From Chlorophyllum brunneum (lineage: Eukaryota > Basidiomycota > Agaricomycetes > Agaricales > Agaricaceae), in contig OY756150.1 of NCBI GenBank assembly GCA_963576785.1, positions 1,674,001 through 1,738,000 of the forward strand: 64,000 bases of DNA, read 5' to 3'. Below are positions 12,501-21,837 of this stretch, piece after piece (position 1 is the stretch's first letter; every line of letters begins with the position of its first letter). A model generated the notes under the pieces. It had not been told where the DNA came from. It was given only the letters and a program-made list of their open reading frames with translations, and searched no databases. The position numbers were made by a program, and so were the translations under genes.

Positions 12501-12933
12501 TAATATCAGGACAACAAGACCAACCAAAAAGCCGGATCACAAACGATATGGACCATTCAGGATAAAAACAAAAATAGGCAAAACAAGCTACCAATTGGAA
12601 CTACCTGAAACATGGGTGATACATGATGTGTTTAACAGCAGACTCCTCTCCCCCTATCGGAAACCCGAGTTTGACAGCCAGTGTACCCCACTACCACTGA
12701 TGCCCGAGATCATCAATGATGAAGAGCAATATGAGGTAGAAGAAATCCGAGGACACTGCACAAGAGGACAACAAAATCAATTCCTAGTACACTGGAAAGG
12801 GTATACCTCCAAAGAAGACACATGGGAGAATGAGTCAGAGTTAGGAAATGCTAAGGAGGCAGTTCAAGAATTTTTAGACAAGATTTTGAGGACAAAACCT
12901 ATAAAAAGGGGGGGTAAAAAGCGACAATTATGA
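9518..12933 (+). pseudogene. pol: Gypsy-A1 pol: protease, RT, RNase H, integrase, chromodomain
   Basis: Protease near 9605-9630 shows LVDYGCT where A2 has LVDSGCT, so the catalytic D-S-G is changed to D-Y-G. RT has YMDD at 10586-10597 and the usual fingers/palm motifs, followed by RNase H (VEVDTSGYG, then FHSRTM and NYQIYNKELLA). Stops lie at 10211, 11285, 11402, 11564 and elsewhere, mostly at positions fitting CGA to TGA or CAG to TAG. A frameshift near 11635 separates RNase H from the integrase zinc finger (HHNKTNVGHPG ... CEACQQNK). The integrase core has D (SIDMIGPL), D (ISDRGPQF) and E (DGQMERINQ). A chromodomain (YEVEEIRGH ... FLVHWKGYTSKEDTWE) ends the protein, placing it among chromoviruses. 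The integrase frame 11734-12933 is open for 399 codons. Confidence 0.92.
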
Positions 12934-13030
12934 ACAACAAACCTCATGTTACAAGAGATCACTACACTCGATGCACCTCATGCTGTATCCACTGCACCCT
13001 AAACTTTGCAGATTACCTTTACAACACACC

Positions 13031-13909
13031 ATGCATGCTGAATGCAAACCCACCCCTTTCCCAGCCAACGATGCAGAATTTGAACAAGAACTTAACAACC
13101 TCCTCGATGCCCAGTCCACCAAAGATCAAATCAAACACTATACCACCACAACCAAAGGACTCACATACATAGCCCATGCCATCAACAACCTCCAAGTCCA
13201 AGCCAAAGCCCTGAGCCGCATTCTACTTGTCACCACTACCAGAGCCCTCCCCGCTGCCATGTCAACTGGAAAACATGAACTTATGAAGGAGTTATTAGAT
13301 AAAGCAGCCACCGACCTCAACGTACTAGTGCACTCTGATGCAAAGAAATGCATCCAAAGTGCCTTAATCATGACAGGCAAAAGACTCAATCACCTCACTG
13401 ACTTGAGCAACAACCCCACCTATGGACTTGCACGGAGACTAATGAATCTCGACTCATACATCCCCACTACCTTACCCGACAAGCTGCCCTACCACAAAGA
13501 TGATGAACAGGACTGGTTAGATGAAGGAATGGAGGGAATTGACAAATCTGTCCCAGACCATCTAATGGAACTGGATATGAGAGATGAAGTAGACCACCTC
13601 CTCATACAACTACCCGATATGGACCCACCATCCAAACCAATGATATTCAACCCACCCCCATCTTATCTTACACTTAAAGATGGAGGACAGTTTGAAGAAA
13701 ACTACTGGGAAGAGATAATACATAACCTCGTCGCAGCCGAAACAAATGATACCGCTACATTCAAAGGATGCACTATAGCCCTCTTCAGAGGAGGCCAAGA
13801 CCACGCCCCCTTTTGGATTGGATGTCGACGCAAATCAGGAACCCTGATGATTGGTCCTACCAAACATCAACTTGTCAATGCCTTACACAAAGAACAAGAC
13901 GATAAGTAG
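13031..13909 (+). CDS. Extra reading frame of gypsy-A1 between pol and 3' LTR
   Basis: An intact frame of about 292 codons from the ATG at 13031 (an upstream in-frame ATG at 12971 would add 20). It starts about 100 bp after the pol stop. I recognise no domain and see no signal peptide or membrane span, so it is not an obvious envelope. It is hydrophilic, with a helical-looking first half (LLDAQSTKDQI, then ITNNLQ-like heptads) and a C-terminal part with WIGCRRKSG and FKGCTIALFRGGQDHAPF. The C-terminal half is recognisable in the fragments at 54071-54461 (plus) and 14881-15198 (minus), so it is a regular part of this family. The function is unknown. Confidence 0.75.
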   Translation: MHAECKPTPFPANDAEFEQELNNLLDAQSTKDQIKHYTTTTKGLTYIAHAINNLQVQAKALSRILLVTTTRALPAAMSTGKHELMKELLDKAATDLNVLVHSDAKKCIQSALIMTGKRLNHLTDLSNNPTYGLARRLMNLDSYIPTTLPDKLPYHKDDEQDWLDEGMEGIDKSVPDHLMELDMRDEVDHLLIQLPDMDPPSKPMIFNPPPSYLTLKDGGQFEENYWEEIIHNLVAAETNDTATFKGCTIALFRGGQDHAPFWIGCRRKSGTLMIGPTKHQLVNALHKEQDDK

Positions 13910-13938
13910 ACTACGGTATTTCATGGGGTCATGAAAGT

Positions 13939-13952
13939 AAAAAGGGAGGTAT
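13939..13952 (+). promoter_or_regulatory. Gypsy-A1 polypurine tract
   Basis: The purine run aaaaagggaggtat directly precedes the 3' LTR at 13953, the position where plus-strand DNA synthesis is primed in LTR retrotransposons. A matching aaagggaggtat precedes the LTR at 56289. Confidence 0.75.
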
Positions 13953-14257
13953 TGTTATGAACTATAGATAGACAGTACATTCCTATCATGCGCCCATCAC
14001 CTTTATCACTCTGGTGTACCCGCTTAACTTCTTTGTTTCATCCCTTATGACTGTACTCTTACTGACTCCTTCTACTCGCCCCCTATGGCTCATTTACTCT
14101 GCTCCCTTATTCTTAGCTTGTACCACTAGTATATAAAGTGTAGTAATACTTGATGTATTCCTTACACTTTACCAATCGTATCATCCCTTACTCTTTCTCT
14201 ACCTTCTCGCCTTTATCCAAAGACTTGCTACCTGAGTCGTAGACTAAGGTCATAACA
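13953..14257 (+). repeat. Gypsy-A1 3' LTR
   Basis: 305 bp, same length as the 5' LTR. The TATA box and the acactttaccaa segment are both unchanged. It ends GGTCATAACA, followed by the gttgg duplication. Confidence 0.92.
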
Positions 14258-14428
14258 GTTGGAATTTGAGATCCAATCCACAGAAATTCCATTGTTTTTT
14301 GTTTTGCATTGTTCTCAGTATTGTTAACCTTTTACTCCACAGAAAATTCATTATAAATATTGTAGTATATCACAGTGTAATCCCCATTCTTTTGCCTCCC
14401 AATAAACTTTGCAATGTTCCCTTCAACA

Positions 14429-14594
14429 ATAAGGACTTTTCTGGCTATCCAATTGCCAAGCTCACTGTTCTTTATGAGTAGCTTGATACTAATGGCAATT
14501 GTGCTATCCCAGAGATTATCAAGGTGATGACTCTTTTCTTTGGTATTCCAAACACCTGGAATATCATTACTCCATTCCTATTATGACCTTAGTC
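14429..14594 (+). pseudogene. gag: Copia-D1 gag, continued after the nested insertions
   Basis: Picks up exactly where 7923 stopped (duplicated ataag) and reads DFSGYPIAKL, NCAIPEIIKVMTL and TWNIITPF, matching D3 near 59000-59150. It carries a TAG and then a TGA-type stop and is cut at about 14594 by a minus-strand gypsy-A fragment. Confidence 0.7.
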
Positions 14595-14880
14595 TAGTAC
14601 TCAGGTTGCAAGTCTTTGGATAAAGACAAGGAAGTAGAGAAAAGAAGAAGGGATGGTACAATTGGTAAAGTATAAGGAATACATTAAGTATTACTACACT
14701 TTATACACTAGTGGTGAATGCTAAATATAAGGAAGCAGGGTAGAATAAGTCAAGAAGACAAGTAAAACAAGTCATAGGGGTTACAGCCTTTAAGGAATGA
14801 AACAGAAGGTGGAAATAATGTAAAGAAATGATGACAGGTACATGATAGAGATGGAGTATCTATCTATAGTTTGTAACAAT
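14595..14880 (-). repeat. Gypsy-A-type LTR fragment, minus strand
   Basis: Reads on the minus strand from a TGTTACAAACTATAG-like start at 14880 down to the CTTTATCCAAAGACTTGC region near 14605. It contains the TATA segment and the acactttacc-like segment in decayed form, and its last 20 or so bases are missing. It continues at 14881 into the 3' internal part of the same element. Confidence 0.7.
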
Positions 14881-15199
14881 ACCTCTCTTTCTATGTTCAT
14901 GACACTATGAAATATAGTGGACTATTTGGGCTCCTTCTCCTTGTGTAAGGCATTGATAAGCTGATGTTTAGTGGGACTGATCATTGGTGTTCCTGAGTGA
15001 CATCAGCATCCAATCCAGAAGGGTGCATGGTCTTGTTCTCCTTTAAAGAGGGCAATAGTATATTCTTGGAACATGGTAGTGTTATTTGTTTCAGCTGCAA
15101 CCAAGTTATGAACTATTTCTTGCCAATAGTTATCATCAAGTTGTCCTCCTTCTTTCAGTGTGAGATAGGATCAGGGTGGATTGAATATAATAGGCTTGG
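14881..15199 (-). pseudogene. Gypsy-A extra reading frame, C-terminal remnant
   Basis: On the minus strand this matches 13660-13950 of gypsy-A1: the polypurine tract (revcomp of cctctctttctatg), then the C-terminal part of the extra reading frame. Together with the LTR at 14595-14880 it is the 3' end of a second, minus-strand gypsy-A copy. It is cut at 15199 by the poly(A) tail of LINE-A1. Confidence 0.65.
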
Positions 15200-15659
15200 T
15201 TTTTTTTTTTTTTTTTTAATTCAACAATTTATAACACAGTGCTCGATTGCAGTCCGCATGTACATACATACAAAGGTAGAACATACAGAATGTTCGGAGC
15301 AAGGAAAGTAAACTACTAGTAAACTAACCTCACAAGACTCAACACCATCTAGCGCATACACTAGAGAGATGTTTGGTACCTACGTTGAGTGGTGGGAAAA
15401 AGAAAATAGGAAACTCGGAGAGAGAGAGAGTGATAGAGAGAAATTGATAGAGAGAAACTATCTACTCGCAACCACAAGGGGGGAACAACAAACGGTACTA
15501 GTGTGTGGAGGAGTGTTTTGCCCAGACACTACGGGAATGATGGAAGTTGAAAGAAAACTATATAAAATAGTAGATGAGCAAGGAAAGGGGAGATAGAGAA
15601 ATGAATTTGAAATTCATAACTGGGAAAGCATAAGAAAAAGAGAAAAGAAGAAAGGACTC

Positions 15660-18600
15660 ATGCGGGCGCAGACCTGAACCTCTGATGGACTTGATGACGA
15701 TGTAACGGGGGTATTGAACCAGCGCAGATATGAGGGTGATCAGGTTCTGGGGGGAAGCTGAACGTGGTGGGGTTGTGACACAAGAAATTGACAAATGTCT
15801 TGATTGTGTTGACACCAAAGTGGTGATCGAAGGTGTTACAATGATAGAGGATGTGCAACCTAGTCTGGACCATTTGACTAGCGCAGTAGTGGCAAGATAA
15901 ATCCTCATTGGGGAAGAACCATAATTGGTATTCACCAATTGGGGCATGGCATAAGATGGTGCGACATGTTCTTGCGAAAAGCTGTAGCTGGTAACCGCAT
16001 TCCCGTATCCAAGGACCAGATTTGATGTGTGACAGTAAAGCGGAGGCCCCGTTTGCTCGCACTGGGAGGTGGAGGAAGGAGCTACTGCTGTATTTCTTGA
16101 ACCCAAACATGGCTTGCCATGTGTGAATGGCATGTTCAGCAGACTTCTTGCATATGAAGGCAATTGAGTTGGGGACTCAGTGATTTCTACCCCGGTTGGG
16201 CCAGGCGACCATCTGAATCCAGTCATGTGTGGCTTTTTGTATTCCATACTTGCACTTCAACAGAGTGTGATAGAATGATAGGCGGTGTTGGTCGGACTTG
16301 TTGAACCAAGCCAAGAGCGCCTTTGAGGTGAGAATAGACTGTCGCTGGCAGGAATGCAGTGAACAGCCAAGTAGGAGCCTGGAGGCTGCAAGAGAATTGG
16401 TGAACACATGAATGTGTTCAACTTGTTCATAGTCTTCAGTGGCAAGTACTTTGGTAATTCCTAGGTACTGCACGACCAGTTCAGTGTTGGTTGATGTTGT
16501 TCCTCCGAGCCTCTTCATGATGGAGCTCCCTCTGTCTAAGTGTTGAATAGTGGTTGCAGCTGTGAACTGGCCAGCAAGTGGATTGGGGTTAGGATGGACT
16601 GAGCTGTCCATGCTGATAATGATGGACTTGGAGTCCGTCATCGCATTCGTTGTTACATTGTCCCAAAGTGTCTTCGAGAGGTGGGGGTTGTCCTGGTTGA
16701 ATCCTATAAAAGATACATTAGTATGGAAGCAGTCAAGTAACCTACATCCAGGCCAGAGAGATTTAGAGACAGAGTTAAAATGTTCTATATACCAAGTCTC
16801 GGGGGTGGGGCGTGAAACATCCATCACAGCTCCAAGTGTCTTCTTCTTCTGAATCTCTGTGAAATTCTTGATGTGAAGTCAGTGGGGGGGAAGAATGATA
16901 CTCCTTCGTCAATCTTGCCAGTGCATGTTCATCGTCCAGGGTGTGGAGCCTCAATGTTTGTCATTCGGCCAGCTTTCGGAGGTGGAGTTTGATGGGCATG
17001 AGCCCCACGAGGGACTCAATGCCACTGGTGGGAGATGTATGGAATGCCCTGGTAATCCAGAGGGCCGCTCATCACTGCATCTTGTTGAGGATCTCACAAG
17101 TCCCTTTAGTACGAGATTTGTCATAAAACCATAATTGGTATCTGTATGTCGCCACCGGTACAACACACAAACGGTACAGTAGTCTTTTGTTGCTAGGGGA
17201 TAGACCACGTACAGAGTTCCCTAGCATTTTCATTGCCTTGATCAAGGATATCACTTTGGTGGAGTAGTAGCAGATGTGTTCTTTGAAGGTTAATGTCCGG
17301 TTGAAGTAGAAACCAGGATATTGCCAATGGGTTTTTGGTTTGAGTGGGGTACAGCCTGTGAACAGTGGGGATCCCAAATCAATAGAGGGATTGGAGTCCT
17401 GTCTTGCATGCATAAAGTGAAAGACCTCGGACTTGCTGTGTTCAATTACTAGGCCAAATTCACTCATGAGCTGCTCCATTTCACGGTACATGTGTCGTAG
17501 TATATCGATGTTCCATTCAAGGGATGGGGACTGTGCGACAAGGGTGCCGTCATCTACAAAGAATAAGATGTCAAAATCCCATTTGTTACGTTGATCCTCC
17601 ATACGAACATCGAAGATTCGGAGGAGGGGGGTGAGGTAAAGGGCAGAGAGAATGGGGCTTAGGGCTGAGCCTTGACCCACTCCAACTGCTGCATCATATT
17701 CCGGGGAAGCTTTGTTGTTCTACCGGTAGGTAGTGCGGCATTCTTTGAGATAGTTATTGAAGAATCCCGCAATCTGAGGGGGAAATCCCTGCCAATTGAG
17801 TATGTTGGTAAGGAGGTCGTGGTTTAGGGAGGGGAAAAATTGAGCGACATTGAATGCAAGCACTGATGTTTTCTTCTTCTTTGTCCATGCTCCCTGGATA
17901 ATATGGGTTAGAAAAAGGCCTGCATCTTCAGTGGATCTTTGTCAGATGGCTCCCAGTTGGTGCAGGTGGAGAACTTTGAACTTCACTGCTTCAAATTGGA
18001 GTTGTTTGGCTAGCATTTTTTCTATTAGCTTGCCAAGCATATTGAGCAAGACAATTGGTCTGAAAGCCTTTGGAGTGGAGTAGTCGGGTTTGTTTGGTTT
18101 GGGGATAATGACCAATGTTGACTTTTTGAAGTGCGAGGGCCAGTGTCCAAAGGATAGGCATGCGCAACTGATTTTGAGGAAGGGATTGGCACAGGAGTCA
18201 ATGGCGGCAATCTGTTTGAGATGGGACCAGAAAATGTGGTCGGGGCCAGGGGCAAAAGAATTTGAGGTATCCTTAAGTGATTCCGTCATCTCGAGGAGAG
18301 AGAAATCTACCCAAGTCCTATTCTCCATCCCAATTGGTGGAGGAAGTTCATCCAGGACAGCCACATTAACTGGTCTGTCTTGGGCCAAATTATAGTGATG
18401 GTCAAGGGCCGTCCATAAGTTGTCCATAGTGTGACAAGGCTGGCTGTTGTGTTGAATAGCTTCCGTAGCCAGAAGGGCTCGTGCTTTGACCTATGGCATC
18501 AGATCCCATGGGCGTTGATTATCGACCAAGATTTCTTGGATCTTCCTGTTAAAATATGCTTTTTTCGTTTTTTTTGTGGTCTTATGAAAGGTGTTCCACT

Positions 18601-19708
18601 TGCACTTGTTCTTGTGGTCTGCATGGTGCATTGTGAGTGCATTGGAACATTCTTTGTTCCACCAGGTTTTGGACCTGGTGGTGATCTTGGTCTTCTTCGC
18701 ATTGCAATTCCAGGCCCTGTCAAACAAAACTCCCAATTTCGCGACAGCTCTCTCCAGCTCATCCACGTCATTCATCAGCCAGTTCTTATTGTTTATACCC
18801 TCCATAATATCCATCAGAAATTTGGTTTCTTCCTCTGACTCTTTGGGAATTGTTAATCTTTCGATGATGACCTCCATCTGCAGAATAGGAATCCTGATTA
18901 GAAGGGGGGCATGATCCGAGTTGTATCAATTGCCTTCCTGGATAGCATGGGTGGGGATGTATGGTAACATTCCTGAGATAAACAACAGGTAGATGACTGT
19001 GTCTGGTAGGTTGGGGTCTGATGTGTAACATGTTGGTTTGGCCGCAGAAGGGAAAGACCTCACTAAATTGAGGGCTTTGGTAATTATGAGGAGATGGTCC
19101 GCACTTGCCAGATGTTGGTCCGTTGAAGGGTCCCATAAGTCAGATTGAATGTTGATATCCCCCCCTACTAATAGAAAGGGTGGGAGTTCGAAAAGGCGTT
19201 CCTTGAGGAAGTGGAGCGCAGTGTTATGACTGTTATTGTATATGTTAAGCAACAGTAGTTCTTCTCCTCCTGCATACAGGGAGATGCACAGGAGGTCTCG
19301 ATGTTCTACAATGTCTCTTCTGATGGAGGGTCAGAGTTGCTTGAGTCTCTTGTGAGCAAAGGCAAGGACTTGTGGTGTGGTGCGGTGTTCCATATTCACC
19401 ATCCATTGAGGGTAGTGCTGGTGTCCAACTTGGAAAACTTCTTTGGTGATAACTGGATATGAGAGTAATGTCCAGTCCAGGTGGACCGGGCCTCTCACAA
19501 GAGGGGACCCATCATTGGAGATGGGGGAGGGAATGTTGTGAAGATATCTCCATGGGGGTTCTTGTATGAGGAGGAGGTTAACGTCATCTCTATGTGTGAG
19601 AACTGTCTCCATCACTCCATATGATCTTCCAACATTGTGAGAGCAGACCTTTAACTCACTCAGTAACAAGTAAGGAGGCCTGTTTTGATCATTGGGTGTG
19701 TTATTCAT
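15660..19708 (-). pseudogene. LINE-A1 ORF2: endonuclease, reverse transcriptase, RNase H
   Basis: Starts at ATG 19708, overlapping the ORF1 stop as ATGA. The endonuclease of the EEP type is at 19708-18900 (SHNVGRSYGVMET, IQEPPWR, LLVGGDIN). The linker and RT follow: NGT-box style SFAPGPDHIFWSHLK near 18260, GQGSALSPILSALYL near 17670, FVDD at 17549-17560. RNase H lies near 16600-16800 (MDSSVHPNPN, E in TNTELVVQ, FTNSLAA). A Cys/His segment (CHYCASQ ... HILYHC) is near 15870. Several stops and frameshifts split it, including TGA at about 19329, which is shared with LINE-A2. The RT catalytic residues are intact. Confidence 0.88.
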
Positions 19709-20232
19709 TGAGGGGGGTTAGTCTGGCTTTGACTAGCCAGGGATGATGAGGAGGGGGCAGTGGGACTCCTTTGTTGGCTCTTAGCTCGAGTGCTTTGTTG
19801 GCATGCCAGTTGTGATTGCTTCTTCCAAAACTGACATTTACGGTCTGTGGAAAGGTGGTCCTTGCCACAGTTGGAGCATGTAGCCTTGTGGGGGCATGGT
19901 TCTCTGGTGGGGGTGGCCATGATGGGTGGGTCCGCTTTGTTGTTACCCTTGCAGCAGAAGGCGAAGGCGCAGTGGTTGGCAGTGGAGTGAGGACCTTTGC
20001 AGTGAGCGCAAGTGAAAAGCCTAGCTTGGCAACAGATAAGAGGATGGCCCCATCTGCAGCACTTGGCACAGAATGGTACTCCCAGGTTAGTGGTGGCCCT
20101 CCTGATGCGGAAGAGTCCTCCATAGATGTTGAGGAATTTGTCCTTGATCTTTGCAATGTTGGCTCCTGCCTTGGAGTCCCAGATTTCAAACCATACTGTG
20201 CAGGTATCGGAATGTTTAGAGTTGCGTCGCAC
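19705..20232 (-). pseudogene. LINE-A1 ORF1 (gag-like, CCHC zinc knuckles), 5'-truncated
   Basis: 175 codons are preserved. After a short RNA-binding-like segment come three Cys/His knuckles: CAKCCRWGHPLICC, CAHCKGPHSTANHC and CSNCGKDHLSTDRKC. Such tails are typical of the nucleic-acid-binding ORF1 of Tad/Jockey-type LINEs. The frame is open to the truncation at 20233, so the N-terminal part of ORF1 is missing. It ends with ...CAATGA, sharing bases with the ORF2 start. Confidence 0.85.
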
Positions 20233-20233
20233 T

Positions 20234-20843
20234 ACTGGGGTGTGCTGAAAAAAGCTGCTGGTTATCAGAAAATGCTCACCTGGCTCAAGAAGACTAAATC
20301 CTACACTGGTTGGCCTAGTACAGAAAAAAATAGCCAGGTTTCAGCTCAAGTTGATTCCATATCATCATTGGCTAAGGCTGGTAGTAAGAGACCCCTCAAG
20401 GGGCTCCATAAATGGGTAGCCACACAAATGGTGCAGCCTATTACCTTGGCAAGGGTGACCATGGCCAGGGGGATGACTCTTAGTAAGAAGAACTCTGGGG
20501 GCTAGTAGTTGGACCAGTAACTGAGTTTGTCTCCACCATTAGGCATTTACAGTGAATTAACACCTACTGACCAGGCCTGGTCTTCAGACTGGGTCACTGG
20601 TTGGGGGATCTCCCTGCCTGCTTGCCTTCTCTGGTGTCTACTCCCCTCGCCCTTTGGACTTGGGAATAGGATGCAATTCCTCCTGCTGTTGGTCTTGGGC
20701 AATGGCACTTTTGCTTGGTAGGGTATAACTACTCTTTCTCCATAGATACCCACTAATTTACTTGTTTGTATTCTGGCCACAGGCTGTGTTTGAGTGCCGC
20801 ATAATAAATTGGCCTTAGGCCACAATTCAAAAAAAAAAAAAAA
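20234..20843 (+). mobile_element. 5'-truncated LINE-B-type 3' end with poly(A)
   Basis: The right part (about 20425-20843) matches the LINE-B 3' UTR at 29260-29659 and 34680-35104 and ends in a 14 nt A run (20829-20843). The left 190 bp has an open frame (KKAAGYQKMLTWLKKTKSYT start) with no counterpart in B1-B3, so this may be another subfamily or a chimera. The left part recurs inverted at 20886-21101. Confidence 0.65.
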
Positions 20844-20854
20844 GGCTGGAGTAC

Positions 20855-21101
20855 TTTTTTTTTTTTTGAATTGTGGCCTAAGGCCAATAGGCTGCACCAT
20901 TTGTGTGGCTACCCATTTATGGAGCCCCTTGAGGGGTCTCTTACCACCAGCCTTAGCCAATGATAATGTGGAATCAACTTGAGCTGAAACCTGGCTATTT
21001 TTTTCTGTACTAGGCCAACCAGTGTAGGATTTAGTCTTCTTGAGCCAGGTGAGCATTTTCTGATAACCAGCAGCTTTTTTCAGCACACCCCAGTACATCA
21101 C
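20855..21101 (-). mobile_element. Inverted partner of the preceding copy, internally deleted
   Basis: Starts with a T run (20856-20867), continues with the last ~25 bp of the LINE-B 3' UTR (gaattgtggcctaaggcc), then jumps to the revcomp of 20234-20445. The two copies sit tail to tail with 11 bp between the A and T runs. The 3' UTR between is deleted in this copy. Confidence 0.65.
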
Positions 21102-21820
21102 CTGCTATGGCCCACAACTTCACCCAGGCACTACCCCAGAGTTGCTTCCCATTTCTCAGTAGCCAGTTTGGTATATCTTATGGCCCAGATTCCCGTGCTT
21201 AACTGTTTGAGATCTACACCTTACAGACACTGCTACCAGATTGGTCCTGAGGTTATTTTAAGCCAACTTAGTCAGCATCCTCAATCTGGAGATTGGGTTA
21301 TGTCTACTAACTACCAGAACTATGCCAAAGCAGACTGGGAGGGGTATTCTATCTCGGCAGCTTTTTTCAGCATGCCCCAAGTTGGACTGTTATCACAACA
21401 TTCCCCTTCTTATAATGTCCTATCTCTAGCAGTGGCTTAGGTAATCCTCTCAAGTTAGGCCCCAGTATTAGGGCACCACTGCCTTTGGCCAATATTGGAC
21501 TTGGGCAACACATATAGCTGGGTCACACTGTGACAGTGTGATGTCACTATTATGTGGCTGGGTGTGACAACTCCCACGCTAGCCTGTGATGGCACCAAAC
21601 AATGCCAAATAGGACCACACAACCTAATCCAGTGTCACCTAGAAATATTGCTAAGCAACCATACCTTGCACACTAGTACTTCCCATAGTTGAGGATAAAT
21701 CCCTTCCACAGGTTTTGAACCCAGGACCTCCCAGCCAAGCAGCCTGGTAGTACTCCAATCTTTAAGACCCTTTACTAAGGGGCCATTCCATTGATCTGTG
21801 CATATAGGCATCAGTCAGAT
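21102..21820. other. Unassigned repeat-like sequence, possible SINE at 21440-21790
   Basis: No conserved reading frame. A second decayed agcttttttcagcatgcccc near 21360 echoes the end of the inverted copy at 21101. On the minus strand, gggttcaaaacct (about 21708-21720) resembles a Pol III B box and tagtaaagggt (about 21770-21780) loosely resembles an A box about 50 bp upstream, as in a tRNA-derived SINE. A short palindrome (cacactgtgacagtgtg) lies near 21525. Evidence for a SINE is weak. Confidence 0.25.
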
Positions 21821-21837
21821 AAACAGTGGGGATATGC

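Larger units (their letters stand above)
7930..14257 (+). mobile_element. Gypsy-A1, complete Ty3/gypsy chromovirus-like retrotransposon
   Basis: A 6.3 kb element with two 305 bp LTRs (7930-8234, 13953-14257), flanked by gttgg on both sides (7925-7929, 14258-14262). Order is LTR, primer site, gag with two zinc knuckles, protease, RT, RNase H, integrase, chromodomain, an extra reading frame, polypurine tract (aaaaagggaggtat, 13939-13952), LTR. By eye the LTRs differ at 11 of 305 positions, 10 of them transitions, so it is the youngest dated element in the window. It still carries several stops and at least one frameshift and is probably not autonomous. Confidence 0.93.
7924..14428. repeat. 172 bp solo LTR-like unit split by gypsy-A1
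   Basis: When gypsy-A1 and its duplicated gttgg are removed, 7924-7929 joins 14263-14428 to make a unit starting TGTTGGAATTTGAG and ending CCCTTCAACA. It is flanked by ataag on both sides (7919-7923 and 14429-14433), a perfect 5-bp target duplication. It has a TATAAATA-like box near 14352 and an AATAAA near 14400. TGTTGGAATTTGAG is typical of copia-type LTRs. No internal region is present. Confidence 0.72.
15200..20233 (-). mobile_element. LINE-A1, Tad-like non-LTR retrotransposon
   Basis: A minus-strand LINE with an 18 nt poly(T) (15200-15217), that is a poly(A) tail, at its left end, a 3' UTR with a GA-rich microsatellite (around 15420-15450), ORF2 (endonuclease, RT, RNase H, C-terminal Cys/His segment) and ORF1 with CCHC knuckles. 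The 5' end is cut at about 20233 by another repeat. It keeps far more CG dinucleotides than LINE-A2, so it is younger or less mutated. Confidence 0.9.

Noticed and set aside
12930..13172. 80-codon frame overlapping the pol stop as ATGA
   Set aside because: Attractive for coupled translation, but this frame closes early and is not the one kept in other gypsy-A copies; the 13031-13909 frame is.
15420..15450. GA-rich microsatellite considered as a separate repeat
   Set aside because: It lies in the LINE-A 3' UTR and recurs in the same position in LINE-A2 (25935-25990).
20547..21101. 184-codon minus-strand frame across the A/T runs
   Set aside because: It reads through poly(T)/poly(A) and the LINE 3' UTR and so is a product of the inverted repeat, not one gene.
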